From Ectopseudomonas toyotomiensis (GTDB lineage: Bacteria; Pseudomonadota; Gammaproteobacteria; Pseudomonadales; Pseudomonadaceae), in NCBI RefSeq assembly GCF_900115695.1, contig NZ_FOXK01000004.1:1-64000 (forward strand): a stretch of 64,000 nucleotides of DNA, given 5' to 3'. The position numbers and the translations under genes were made by a program. Under the pieces are notes generated by a model, which had not been told where the DNA came from, did no database searches, and saw only the letters and a list, made by a program, of their open reading frames with translations. Positions 8,958 to 16,669 of the stretch are shown in pieces. Every line of letters begins with the position of its first letter. Position 1 is the first letter of the stretch.

Positions 8958-10342
8958 TGGCACTGTCGATCTACAACACCCTGAGCAAGGTCAAGGAAGC
9001 GTTCAAACCGCTGGAAGGCAATCACGTGCGCATGTACGTGTGTGGCATGACCGTCTATGACTTCTGCCATATCGGCCACGCCCGCGTGATGGTTGCCTTC
9101 GACGTGGTCACCCGCTGGCTGCGTCAGCGCGGCTATGACGTGACCTACGTGCGCAATATCACCGACATCGACGACAAGATCATCCGTCGCGCCAACGAAA
9201 ACGGCGAATCGTTCGAGGTGCTGGTCGAGCGCATGATCGCGGCGATGCATCAGGACGAGGCGCGCCTGTCCGTGCTGCGCCCGGACATCGAGCCGCGCGC
9301 CACCGGCCATATCGCCGGCATGCACCAGATGATCCAGACCCTGATCGACAAGGGGTACGCCTATGCGCCGGGCAATGGAGACGTGTACTACCGCGTCACC
9401 CGGTTCGAGACCTACGGCAAGCTGTCGCGCCGCAAGATCGACGAGCTGAAGATCGGCGCGCGTATCGAGGTCGACGAAATCAAGGAAGACCCACTGGACT
9501 TCGTCCTGTGGAAGGCGGCCAAACCGGGCGAACCGAGCTGGGACTCGCCTTGGGGCAAGGGCCGTCCGGGCTGGCATATCGAGTGCTCGGTGATGTCCAC
9601 CTGCTGCCTCGGTGAGACCTTCGACATCCACGGAGGCGGCCCGGATCTGGTATTCCCGCACCACGAGAACGAGATCGCGCAGAGCGAGGCGGCCACTGGC
9701 AAGCAGTATGCCAACGCCTGGATGCACGCTGGTGCAGTGCGCGTGGATGGCGAGAAAATGTCCAAGAGCCTGGGCAACTTCTTCACCATCCGCGAGGTGC
9801 TGGAGAAGTACCACCCGGAGGTGGTGCGCTACCTGCTGGTGTCCAGCCACTACCGCAGCCCGATCAATTACTCCGAAGAGAGCCTCAAGGAAGCCAAGGG
9901 CGCCCTGGAGCGTTTCTACAACGGCCTGAAAGGTTTGCCTGATGCTGCACCTGCCGGTGGCGAGGCCTTCGTCGAACGCTTCGGTGCGGCGATGGACGAC
10001 GATTTCAACTCGCCGGAAGCCTGCGCGGTGTTATTCGAGATGATTCGTGAGGTCAACCGCCTGCGCGAATCCGATGTGCAGGCCGCTGCCGGGCTGGCCG
10101 CTCAGCTCAAGCAACTGGCCAGCGTGCTGGGCGTGCTGCAACTCGAACCCGAGGCTTTCCTGCAGGCCGGTGCCGCCGGCAAGGTCGATGCGGCTGAGGT
10201 CGATGCACTGATCGAAGCGCGTCTGCAGGCCCGTGCCGACAAGAACTGGGCGGAATCCGACCGTATCCGCGACCAGCTCACTGCCATGGGCGTGGTGCTG
10301 GAAGACGGTAAGGGCGGCACCACCTGGCGCCTGGCCGAGTAA
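8957..10342 (+). CDS. cysS: Cysteinyl-tRNA synthetase
   Basis: Class I synthetase of 461 residues that charges tRNA-Cys. The zinc-site cysteine and HIGH signature are seen in [17 protein letters not shown], and the KMSKS loop as EKMSKSLGN. The central ECS and HHENE zinc-binding segments are present ([20 protein letters not shown]). It overlaps glnS by one base and is followed by a strong terminator. Confidence 0.98.
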   Translation: MALSIYNTLSKVKEAFKPLEGNHVRMYVCGMTVYDFCHIGHARVMVAFDVVTRWLRQRGYDVTYVRNITDIDDKIIRRANENGESFEVLVERMIAAMHQDEARLSVLRPDIEPRATGHIAGMHQMIQTLIDKGYAYAPGNGDVYYRVTRFETYGKLSRRKIDELKIGARIEVDEIKEDPLDFVLWKAAKPGEPSWDSPWGKGRPGWHIECSVMSTCCLGETFDIHGGGPDLVFPHHENEIAQSEAATGKQYANAWMHAGAVRVDGEKMSKSLGNFFTIREVLEKYHPEVVRYLLVSSHYRSPINYSEESLKEAKGALERFYNGLKGLPDAAPAGGEAFVERFGAAMDDDFNSPEACAVLFEMIREVNRLRESDVQAAAGLAAQLKQLASVLGVLQLEPEAFLQAGAAGKVDAAEVDALIEARLQARADKNWAESDRIRDQLTAMGVVLEDGKGGTTWRLAE

Positions 10343-10359
10343 GCCTGGCGCTCAACGAC

Positions 10360-10386
10360 AAAGGCCGCTCTCGAGCGGCCTTTTTC
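10360..10386 (+). terminator. Rho-independent terminator of glnS-cysS
   Basis: AAAGGCCGCTC and GAGCGGCCTTT pair around a tight TC turn and run into TTTTTC, 18 bases after the cysS stop. Confidence 0.85.
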
Positions 10387-10706
10387 ATTTTTCGGTTTCT
10401 CTTGCAGTGGGAGCGGGCTGCCGAGTCCTATAAGGGGCGGTCCAGGTAGGAAGCGAAAGTGTGGCGGTCAGATTTCTCATAACTTTTGCCGATGCGACAG
10501 TCAGTTACGCCAGTTCGACAGCTCGTCCGCCAACTGTGCTGCTGACGGGCGCTTTTCGTTAGTATGCGCGCCTTGTCGTGTCCGTGGCGCCACAAGCGCC
10601 TGGCGATGCCTGCAGTGGTTCGAGCCAAACGCTCGGGCGACGTTTCCCCGATCCCTCAAGGAAACCCCCGCAACTCTTCGATTTCCTGCTTGTGGTATTT
10701 CCCTTT
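10387..10706. other. Intergenic stretch before brnQ, no gene seen
   Basis: About 320 bases between the cysS terminator and the brnQ start. An open frame runs into brnQ from 10578, but its residues do not look conserved. Promoter and leader of brnQ must lie here (TAGTAT at 10560-10565 is a possible -10), but I see no clear -35, attenuator or riboswitch. Confidence 0.5.
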
Positions 10707-12023
10707 ATGACTCGTTTGAAAGGCTCAGACCTCCTGGCTCTCGGCTTCATGACATTTGCGTTGTTTCTGGGCGCAGGCAATATCATCTTCCCGCCCAGTG
10801 CTGGTCTTGCCGCCGGGGAGAATCTGCTTCCCGCAGCACTCGGCTTCCTGCTGACCGGTGTCGGCTTGCCGCTATTGACTGTGGTTGCCCTGGCCCGGGT
10901 GGGCGGCGGTATGGACCTGCTCACTGCTCCCCTGGGTAAGGTGGCGGGTGCAATCCTCGCGGTAGCGGTTTACCTGGCTATCGGCCCGCTGTTCGCCACG
11001 CCGCGTACTGCTGTGGTGTCCTTCGAGATGGGTATTGCGCCATTCACCGGTAACGAAGGTGCGCCGCTATTGATTTATACCCTGGTGTATTTCGTGGCCG
11101 TGCTGTTCCTCTCGCTCAATCCCGGTCAACTGGTGGACCGTATCGGTAAGTTCATCACGCCGGTACTGCTGGCTGCACTGCTGGTGCTGGGCGGCGCTGC
11201 GCTGTTCGCGCCAGCTGGCGAGATTGGCGTGGTAGCCGACAGCTACCGCGAGGCGCCGCTGGTGCAGGGCTTCCTGCAGGGCTACCTGACCATGGACACC
11301 CTGGGCGCACTGGTGTTCGGCATCGTGATCGCCAGCGCCATTCGCGATCGTGGTGTCAGCGACGCCGGCCTTATCACGCGTTATTCGGTAATCGCCGGCG
11401 TTATCGCGGCCATCGGTCTGTCACTGGTGTATCTGGCGCTGTTCTATCTCGGCGCTACCAGCCAAGGCATTGCGGGTGATGCGCAAAATGGCGTGCAGGT
11501 GCTGACCACCTACGTGCAGCACACCTTCGGCACTGCCGGCAGCCTGCTGCTGGCCGTTGTCATCACTTTGGCCTGTATGACCACCGCGGTTGGCCTGTTG
11601 ACGGCCTGTGGCGAGTTCTTCAGCAAATTGCTGCCGGTTTCCTACCGCAGCGTGGTGATTCTGTTCGGTGTGTTCAGTCTGGTGGTGGCCAATCAGGGCC
11701 TGACTCAACTGATCAGCTTCTCGATTCCGGTTCTGGTGGGCCTGTATCCGCTGGCTATCGTGCTGGTCGCCCTGAGCCTGGCCAACCGCCTGTGGGTTTC
11801 CCAGTCACTGGTGTTCGTGCCGGTGATGGCCGTTACGCTGGTATTCGGCGTTGCCGACGGTGTTGCCGCGACCCCCTGGGCCGACAAGGTTCCAGCCTGG
11901 TTCGGGCAACTGCCTCTGGCCGGCCAGAGTCTGGGCTGGTTGCTGCCGGTGGCGGTGACACTGGTTCTGGTGGTGGTTATCGACCGCATTCTGGGCCTGC
12001 GTCAGAACGCCACCACTGCGTAA
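10707..12023 (+). CDS. brnQ: Branched-chain amino acid carrier (BrnQ/BraB family)
   Basis: Inner-membrane cation-coupled symporter for leucine, isoleucine and valine, LIVCS family. From the ATG at 10707 the product is 438 residues with about twelve hydrophobic segments, matching the family length. The N-terminus LKGSDLLALGFMTFALFLGAG with NIIFPPSAG is typical. The frame is open upstream to 10578, but the family alignment I recall begins at this methionine. The ribosome-binding site is weak. The gene is flanked by terminators and so is transcribed alone. Pseudomonas aeruginosa calls its relatives braB and braZ; which one this is cannot be decided here. Confidence 0.93.
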   Translation: MTRLKGSDLLALGFMTFALFLGAGNIIFPPSAGLAAGENLLPAALGFLLTGVGLPLLTVVALARVGGGMDLLTAPLGKVAGAILAVAVYLAIGPLFATPRTAVVSFEMGIAPFTGNEGAPLLIYTLVYFVAVLFLSLNPGQLVDRIGKFITPVLLAALLVLGGAALFAPAGEIGVVADSYREAPLVQGFLQGYLTMDTLGALVFGIVIASAIRDRGVSDAGLITRYSVIAGVIAAIGLSLVYLALFYLGATSQGIAGDAQNGVQVLTTYVQHTFGTAGSLLLAVVITLACMTTAVGLLTACGEFFSKLLPVSYRSVVILFGVFSLVVANQGLTQLISFSIPVLVGLYPLAIVLVALSLANRLWVSQSLVFVPVMAVTLVFGVADGVAATPWADKVPAWFGQLPLAGQSLGWLLPVAVTLVLVVVIDRILGLRQNATTA

Positions 12024-12042
12024 GACGCGCTCGAAACAAAAC

Positions 12043-12069
12043 AAGGCTGCCCACGAGGCGGCCTTTTTT
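12043..12069 (+). terminator. Rho-independent terminator of brnQ
   Basis: AAGGCTGCC pairs with GGCGGCCTT (one G-T pair) around CACGA and is followed by six T residues. Confidence 0.85.
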
Positions 12070-12096
12070 GTCGAACAAGAAAACAGGCAGCCTGGC

Positions 12097-12102
12097 TATA
12101 AT
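12097..12102 (+). promoter_or_regulatory. Candidate -10 for the DUF599-MAPEG pair
   Basis: A perfect TATAAT 26 bases before the start codon, just beyond the brnQ terminator. No good -35 is visible at normal spacing. Confidence 0.4.
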
Positions 12103-12128
12103 CCGCAGCAGTCTTACAAGGAGTTGGC

Positions 12129-12863
12129 ATGCTCAACAGCTATCCGTACCTGCCTCATTTCCTGGCCGCTCTCTGGTTCGTTGTATGCTGGGGCGGCTAC
12201 ACCCGCTATGCCTCCCTGAAGGCACGAACCACGCCCTGTCTGGCCAGCGTCCTGCACTTGTATCGTGAAGACTGGATGCGCCGCATGCTGCTTCGCGACA
12301 ATCGCATTGCCGACGCCAACGTGATTGGCAACCTCGAACGCAACGCCTCGTTCTTCGCTTCCAGCACGCTGATTATCCTCGCTGGTATCCTCACCGTGCT
12401 CGGCGCCTCCGATCGTGCCCTGTCGCTGCTGGCCGACATTCCCTTCGTGCAACAGGCCAGCCGTGGGCTATCCGAGATCAAGCTGCTGTGCCTGGGCATC
12501 ATCTTCGTTTATGCCTTCTTCACCTTCAGCTGGTGCATGCGCCAGTACAACTTCGCAGCGGTGCTGGTGGGCTCGGCGCCGATGGTGGGGGAGCGGCATG
12601 TCACCGAGCAGGAGCGCAAGGCTTTCGCAGAGCGCACAGCGCGGGTGATCTCGATGGCCGCCAACCAGTTCAACTTCGGTTTGCGCGCCTACTATTTCGG
12701 TATGGCAACCCTGGCCTGGTTCATCAACCCCTGGTTCTTCATGCTGGTGACTGCTGGCGTGGTCGTGGTGCTGTATCGCCGCGAGTTCCATTCGGATGTG
12801 CTGGAAGTGATGGTGTATACCCCAACGCCGGCCGCCGAGGTGGCCAAGGAGAAGAGTGAATGA
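12129..12863 (+). CDS. DUF599 family membrane protein
   Basis: A 244-residue inner-membrane protein with four clear hydrophobic segments (about residues 8-25, 75-95, 115-135 and 190-215). The middle of the protein, RNSFFASSTLIILAG-like, with a motif around WCMRQYN and FNFGLRAYYF, is typical of DUF599, a family of unknown function. A strong AAGGAG precedes the ATG. It overlaps the next gene by four bases (ATGA), so both are probably made together. Confidence 0.85.
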   Translation: MLNSYPYLPHFLAALWFVVCWGGYTRYASLKARTTPCLASVLHLYREDWMRRMLLRDNRIADANVIGNLERNASFFASSTLIILAGILTVLGASDRALSLLADIPFVQQASRGLSEIKLLCLGIIFVYAFFTFSWCMRQYNFAAVLVGSAPMVGERHVTEQERKAFAERTARVISMAANQFNFGLRAYYFGMATLAWFINPWFFMLVTAGVVVVLYRREFHSDVLEVMVYTPTPAAEVAKEKSE

Positions 12864-13252
12864 GCCTGCCGTTCTGGTGTGTCTTCATCAGCGCCTTGTT
12901 GATCTTCATCGCCAAGGCCCCGGTGGCCAAGGCCATGGCCGAGGAGGGCGGTGGTCGTTATGACAACCATCACCCGCGTGCCCAGCAGGCGCGTCTGACG
13001 GGGTTCGGCGCGCGTGCCCTGGCGGCGCATTTGAATAGTATCGAGGCCTTCCCGCTGTTCGCGACAGGTGTGCTGATGGCGCACACTACGCAGACCTACG
13101 GCTTTCTGATCGATATGCTGGCCGTCACCTTCGTCGTCAGCCGGGTGCTGTATCTGCTGTTCTATTGGTGGGATCTGCACTGGCTGCGCAGTCTGGTATG
13201 GGTGGTGGGCCTGGCTTGTAGCCTGCTACTGATGATCAGCCCGGCGCTGTAA
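12860..13252 (+). CDS. MAPEG family membrane protein
   Basis: A 130-residue four-helix membrane protein of the MAPEG superfamily (eicosanoid and glutathione metabolism in eukaryotes). The segment NHHPRAQQARLTGFGARALAAHLNSIE, with the conserved Arg, His, Asn and Glu, marks the family. The substrate in bacteria is unknown. It overlaps the DUF599 gene by ATGA and is followed directly by a hairpin. Confidence 0.88.
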   Translation: MSLPFWCVFISALLIFIAKAPVAKAMAEEGGGRYDNHHPRAQQARLTGFGARALAAHLNSIEAFPLFATGVLMAHTTQTYGFLIDMLAVTFVVSRVLYLLFYWWDLHWLRSLVWVVGLACSLLLMISPAL

Positions 13253-13269
13253 ACGGCGCTGGCAGAAAC

Positions 13270-13298
13270 GACAAGGCCCGCTTCGAGCGGGCCTTGTC
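13270..13298. terminator. Bidirectional terminator between convergent genes
   Basis: GACAAGGCCCGCT and AGCGGGCCTTGTC make a 13-bp perfect stem around TCG. It lies between the MAPEG gene and the convergent lipoprotein gene. Confidence 0.75.
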
Positions 13299-13314
13299 AT
13301 TCCAGCGAAGGGGC

Positions 13315-13605
13315 TTATCGGCCTTCGACCGCGTCACCGATCTCGTCACCGGCATTGTCGATCGCATCGGCAGCGTCGTCGGCCGCATCCTCGATCTTCT
13401 CACCTGTGGTGGGTTCGGTGCCCATCACTTCATCGGTTTTCTGTTCGATGGCTTCACCGGCTTGTTCGGCCGCTTCACCCATGGACTCGGCCGCTTCGGA
13501 AACGGACTCTTTGGCGGACTCCATCTTGTCTTCAGGGGATTGTTCACAGGCCGCCAGGCCTAGCATGGCCGCGAGCAGCAGGGCATAGGTAAATGGTTTT
13601 TGCAC
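13315..13605 (-). CDS. Small alanine/glutamate-rich lipoprotein
   Basis: A 96-residue predicted lipoprotein starting at a GTG (13605) with GGAG ten bases upstream. The signal sequence ends in the lipobox LAAC, with Cys20 as the lipidated residue. The mature part is acidic and helical, with repeated AES, EAAE and DAADDAAD blocks, so an elongated amphipathic helix is likely. Its first 20 residues are nearly identical in plan to those of the next gene (QKPFTYALLLAAMLGLAAC against QKTLAYAVMLAATLGLAAC), so the two are paralogues. Function unknown. Confidence 0.8.
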   Translation of the reverse strand: MQKPFTYALLLAAMLGLAACEQSPEDKMESAKESVSEAAESMGEAAEQAGEAIEQKTDEVMGTEPTTGEKIEDAADDAADAIDNAGDEIGDAVEGR

Positions 13606-13693
13606 GGTTACATCTCCATGTGTGATGCGGATGATGGCGTGTGGCGTCATCCGTGCAACTTGGAGCGAACAAGCGAAGCGAAGTTCCGAAGCG

Positions 13694-13731
13694 CTGAAAA
13701 AACCAAGCCCGTGCAAGGGGCACGGGCTTGG
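13694..13731 (-). terminator. Rho-independent terminator between the two lipoprotein genes
   Basis: CCAAGCCCGTGC and GCACGGGCTTGG pair over 12 bp around AAGGG; on the minus strand the stem is followed by six T residues. It ends the upstream lipoprotein transcript, so the downstream one must have its own promoter. Confidence 0.85.
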
Positions 13732-13748
13732 CGGTGAAACAGGGCGGA

Positions 13749-14024
13749 TTACTGGTTGGCTGGTTCGGCCGGTGCGGTAGAGGGAGTAGCCGGCTGTTCC
13801 GATTCGTTTTCGGGGGCTGGCATCGGCTCCGGAGTTTGTTGGCGCTGCTCCTCGGCACGTTCCTGAGCCGCTTCGTTGCGCTCCTCGGCCGCTTCGTTCA
13901 TCGACTCTTGCGCCTCGGACTGCGCTTCGCGGGCATCTTCGGCGGCATTCTCGGAGGGCTTGTCGCACGCGGCGAGACCCAGCGTGGCGGCCAGCATGAC
14001 GGCATAAGCGAGTGTTTTCTGCAT
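13749..14024 (-). CDS. Small charged lipoprotein, paralogue of its neighbour
   Basis: A 91-residue predicted lipoprotein with lipobox LAAC and a lipidated Cys20, started by ATG behind AAGGAG. The mature part has a highly charged helical stretch (EAQSEAQESMNEAAEERNEAAQERAEE) and then a proline- and alanine-rich tail that could cross periplasm or peptidoglycan. The signal peptide is close to that of the gene at 13315-13605. The terminator between them means they are separately expressed duplicates. Function unknown. Confidence 0.8.
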   Translation of the reverse strand: MQKTLAYAVMLAATLGLAACDKPSENAAEDAREAQSEAQESMNEAAEERNEAAQERAEEQRQQTPEPMPAPENESEQPATPSTAPAEPANQ

Positions 14025-14170
14025 GTTGTTCTCCTTGGAAAAATGCCAGTACATTTTTTCGAAAGAGCAGCGCGTCATAAGTTCACTGTCATTGTGTTCG
14101 GCAAGCCGTGCCGCGTCTGCTGCCTGGCGCTATCATGCGCGACCTTGCATCGCCATCACGAGTTACGAGG

Positions 14171-14650
14171 ATGATCAGTTCCCCAGTTCTGGAGCGCGCC
14201 CAGCGCTTTCTATCGGCCTTGCGCCACTGCCAGGTGCTTGGCATGCAGGTGCATGAGGCCAGCGCCGAGGGCCTGACCCTGCGCCTTCCCTACAGCCTGC
14301 ACATCGTCGGTAACCCGGACACCGGTGTGATCCACGGTGGCGCCATTACCACGCTGATGGACACCACCTGCGGTATCTCCACGGTGTGCGTGCTGCCGGA
14401 GTTCGAAATATGCCCGACCCTGGATTTGCGCATCGATTACATGCACCCGGCCGAGCCCGGCAAGGACGTCTTTGGCTTCGCCGAGTGTTATCGGGTCACG
14501 CCCAACATTATCTTCACGCGCGGCTATGCCTATCAGGATGACCCCGAGCAGCCGATTGCCCACGTGGTCGGCGCCTTCATGCGCATGGGCAAGTCGGTAC
14601 AGGGCGGCGGTGAGCTGAAGCGCAACATCCAGCAAGGCGGTGGTGCATGA
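14171..14650 (+). CDS. PaaI-type hotdog thioesterase
   Basis: A single-hotdog acyl-CoA thioesterase of about 159 residues. The family signature is HIVGNPDTGVIHGGAITTL with the catalytic-region Asp in LMDTTCG. The start is uncertain: the frame is open from 14108, and the ATG at 14171 follows GAGG too closely, while ATG at 14135 lacks any site; 14171 gives the normal length. Its last four bases overlap the start of a second hotdog gene, so the two are coupled. Confidence 0.85.
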   Translation: MISSPVLERAQRFLSALRHCQVLGMQVHEASAEGLTLRLPYSLHIVGNPDTGVIHGGAITTLMDTTCGISTVCVLPEFEICPTLDLRIDYMHPAEPGKDVFGFAECYRVTPNIIFTRGYAYQDDPEQPIAHVVGAFMRMGKSVQGGGELKRNIQQGGGA

Positions 14651-15093
14651 GCGAGCTGAGTCTGGAGCAACTGGTAGCGCGTGCGCACCAGCAGAACGAT
14701 TATGACCCGCTGATCAATCTGATCCCCTACGCCAAGCTGCTGGGCATCGAATGCCTGCGTCTGGGCGACGACATGGTCTTTCGTCTGCCAGCCAACCGCG
14801 ACTGTATCGGTAACCCGGTACTACCGGCGCTGCATGGCGGCGTAATCGCCGGTTTCATGGAGCATGCAGCCATGCTTCATCTATTGATGTTCATGGGCAT
14901 TCCACATTTGCCCAAAATCATCGACTTCTCGATAGATTACCTGCGCGCCGGCCATTATCGTGATACCTATGCGCAGTGCCAGGTCTGGCGGCAGGGGCGT
15001 CGGGTGGCCAACGTGGCGATCACCGCCTGGCAGACCAAACAAACCGAACCGATTGCCACCGCCCGTGCCCACTTCAAGGTCGATGAGCCCTGA
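14647..15093 (+). CDS. PaaI-type hotdog thioesterase, second copy
   Basis: A 148-residue hotdog protein with the motif NPVLPALHGGVIAGFMEHAA, the second half of the tandem pair. It is clearly diverged from the first (the aspartate of LMD is replaced by ME), so the pair may form a heteromer or act on different acyl groups. ATGA overlap with the gene before it. Substrates are unknown; detoxifying stray acyl-CoA is the usual inference for the family. Confidence 0.85.
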   Translation: MSELSLEQLVARAHQQNDYDPLINLIPYAKLLGIECLRLGDDMVFRLPANRDCIGNPVLPALHGGVIAGFMEHAAMLHLLMFMGIPHLPKIIDFSIDYLRAGHYRDTYAQCQVWRQGRRVANVAITAWQTKQTEPIATARAHFKVDEP

Positions 15094-15162
15094 GTCGTTG
15101 AGACTTGCCCGGCAATTGGAGCGGATCGGCAGCGCAGCGAAATCATGACAAGGACCCTGTAG

Positions 15163-16410
15163 ATGGATGCGTTGCTGATAATTGGTGGCCTGGTGCTGAT
15201 GCTCGCCGGTCTGGTATGGCTGGTCATGCGGGCGTTCGCCACCAGCCTGTTGTGGGGCTGGGGCAGTCTGATCCCACCGATCACCTTGATCTACATCATG
15301 CGCCACTGGCGGCGAGCGCGTAGCGCGGTCACGCTCATCGGGCTTGGCGTCATCCCGCTGGTGGTGGGCTTGACCTTGCTGGCCAGCAAGGATGCCGAGC
15401 GTCTGGCGGCGATCGTCCGTCTGGACTGGTTGAAGCCCGAGGTGCAGGTGCCGGCAGAGCTGGCCATCAATCTGGATGGTGAGCTAAACGGCCAGCCATT
15501 TCGCCCGCAGCAGGGTGAACTGATCGATGGTGTGTTGGTGCTGCGCGAGGGCCTGGATTTCTTCGCCCTGCGCGAACTGAGTATCCGCCTACCGCAGCCA
15601 GTCGAGGGTCCTGTACGTATCGACGTGCTACCCCAGGACAGCGGTAACCTGCCAGAGGTCGAGCTCAGCTGGCTGTTACCGGAGCAGGACCTGCCCGAGG
15701 CGCGTCGCCTGAGCCGTGGCTACACCCTGCATCTGGACCTGCAACCGCAGGAACCGAATCGACTGGTCGGTGATTTCCATCTGGTCATGCCGCCACGCTT
15801 CAAGACCAGCCTGAGTGGTCGGGTCGAGCTGTACCGTGATCGCCTGCGCTATGTGGATGGTAAAGTCGATACCCGGTACGACTCGAATGACACCATCGCC
15901 CATCTCCTGCAGGACTATCTGCAACGGCGTTTCGCTACGCGCGACGTGCGCGAGTTGAAACTGCCGGTGTTCACCTTCGAGGGCGATACCCTGGAGTTGC
16001 AGGTTGACGCGCAGATTGATGGGCGTAACGAGCGCTTGCCAATTCGTTTGCACAAGCGCGCTGAGCAAGGCTGGGTGGTGGAGGGCGATCGCTTCCCGGC
16101 ATTGCCCTCCGTTGCGGTCAAGCAACCGGTACAACAAATTGAAGCGACTGCCGTCGAGGAGCGCCTGAGTCGTCCGGTCGACCGACGTCAGCGTTTCAGC
16201 CTGGCGCGCTTGCAGCGTAACCCGGAGCAGTACCGCAACCTCAGCATGCGCCTGAGCCGCGCCAGTGGCGGCACGGTGGAGGGGCGTTTCGTCGGTGTCG
16301 ATGACGATGGCAGCATTCGCCTCAGTCAACAGATGGGCAGTGGCGGCGGCCAGGCCAGCTTCAGTTTCAAACCGGAAGAAATCGGTCGCCTGGAACTGCT
16401 GGAGCCGTAG
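15163..16410 (+). CDS. Unidentified membrane-anchored protein
   Basis: I do not recognise this 415-residue protein. Three hydrophobic segments (about residues 3-22, 25-45 and 57-75) put the N-terminus in the inner membrane. The remaining 330 residues are soluble and beta-rich by appearance, ending with KPEEIGRLELLEP. The middle part (SGRVELYRDRLRYVDGKVDTRY) suggests a long-lived structural domain. It is probably periplasmic, although topology is ambiguous. It lies just before htpG, in the same direction, and I recall an uncharacterised gene in that place in P. aeruginosa. Confidence 0.75.
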   Translation: MDALLIIGGLVLMLAGLVWLVMRAFATSLLWGWGSLIPPITLIYIMRHWRRARSAVTLIGLGVIPLVVGLTLLASKDAERLAAIVRLDWLKPEVQVPAELAINLDGELNGQPFRPQQGELIDGVLVLREGLDFFALRELSIRLPQPVEGPVRIDVLPQDSGNLPEVELSWLLPEQDLPEARRLSRGYTLHLDLQPQEPNRLVGDFHLVMPPRFKTSLSGRVELYRDRLRYVDGKVDTRYDSNDTIAHLLQDYLQRRFATRDVRELKLPVFTFEGDTLELQVDAQIDGRNERLPIRLHKRAEQGWVVEGDRFPALPSVAVKQPVQQIEATAVEERLSRPVDRRQRFSLARLQRNPEQYRNLSMRLSRASGGTVEGRFVGVDDDGSIRLSQQMGSGGGQASFSFKPEEIGRLELLEP

Positions 16411-16430
16411 CAACGGTTTTCTGCTAAGCC

Positions 16431-16456
16431 CTTGAAATCTATCTTGCTGGCCCCAT
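16431..16456 (+). promoter_or_regulatory. Sigma-32 heat-shock promoter of htpG
   Basis: CTTGAA (16431-16436), 14 bases, then CCCCAT (16451-16456) match the RpoH consensus CTTGAA-N13-17-CCCCAT exactly. Transcription would start near 16463, leaving a leader of about 205 nt before htpG, most of which is a dispersed repeat. Confidence 0.8.
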
Positions 16457-16657
16457 CTGTAGGTCATCGCCGCATGGGGGCTTCTAAAAACGTAGGCGAG
16501 GCAGCCAGCGCAAGGCAAAAACAGGCGAAAAAGCGGAGTTTACGAGTTGTAAATGAGCATTTTGATCGGACTCGCGCACGAGGCTGTTTTTAACGCAGCG
16601 ATGGCAACGCAGGTAGTTTTTAGAGGTACCCCATAGCGGTTCCTGTCCTACAGATGG
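16453..16657 (+). other. Long inverted repeat bracketing the htpG leader
   Basis: CCATCTGTAGG at 16453-16463 is the exact complement of CCTACAGATGG at 16647-16657, and ATGGGG (16474-16479) of CCCCAT (16629-16634). The repeat copy lies between the arms. The left arm overlaps the -10 element, and the right arm ends 12 bases before the ATG, next to the ribosome-binding site. Confidence 0.6.
16483..16624 (+). repeat. Dispersed repeat, copy B, in the htpG leader
   Basis: Bounded by 9-bp perfect terminal inverted repeats TCTAAAAAC / GTTTTTAGA. The left part GTAGGCGAGGCAGCCAG(C/T)GCAA and the block AAAAACAGGCGAAAAA match copy C nearly base for base; so do TTTACGAGTTGTAAATGAGC and TGTTTTTAACGCAG near the right end. 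It has no coding capacity and looks like a miniature non-autonomous element. It stands between the sigma-32 promoter and the htpG start. Confidence 0.85.
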
Positions 16658-16669
16658 AGTTAGCAGACC

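Noticed and set aside
7230..8963. 577-codon antisense frame over glnS
   Set aside because: The sense gene is certain; antisense frame is an effect of codon composition.
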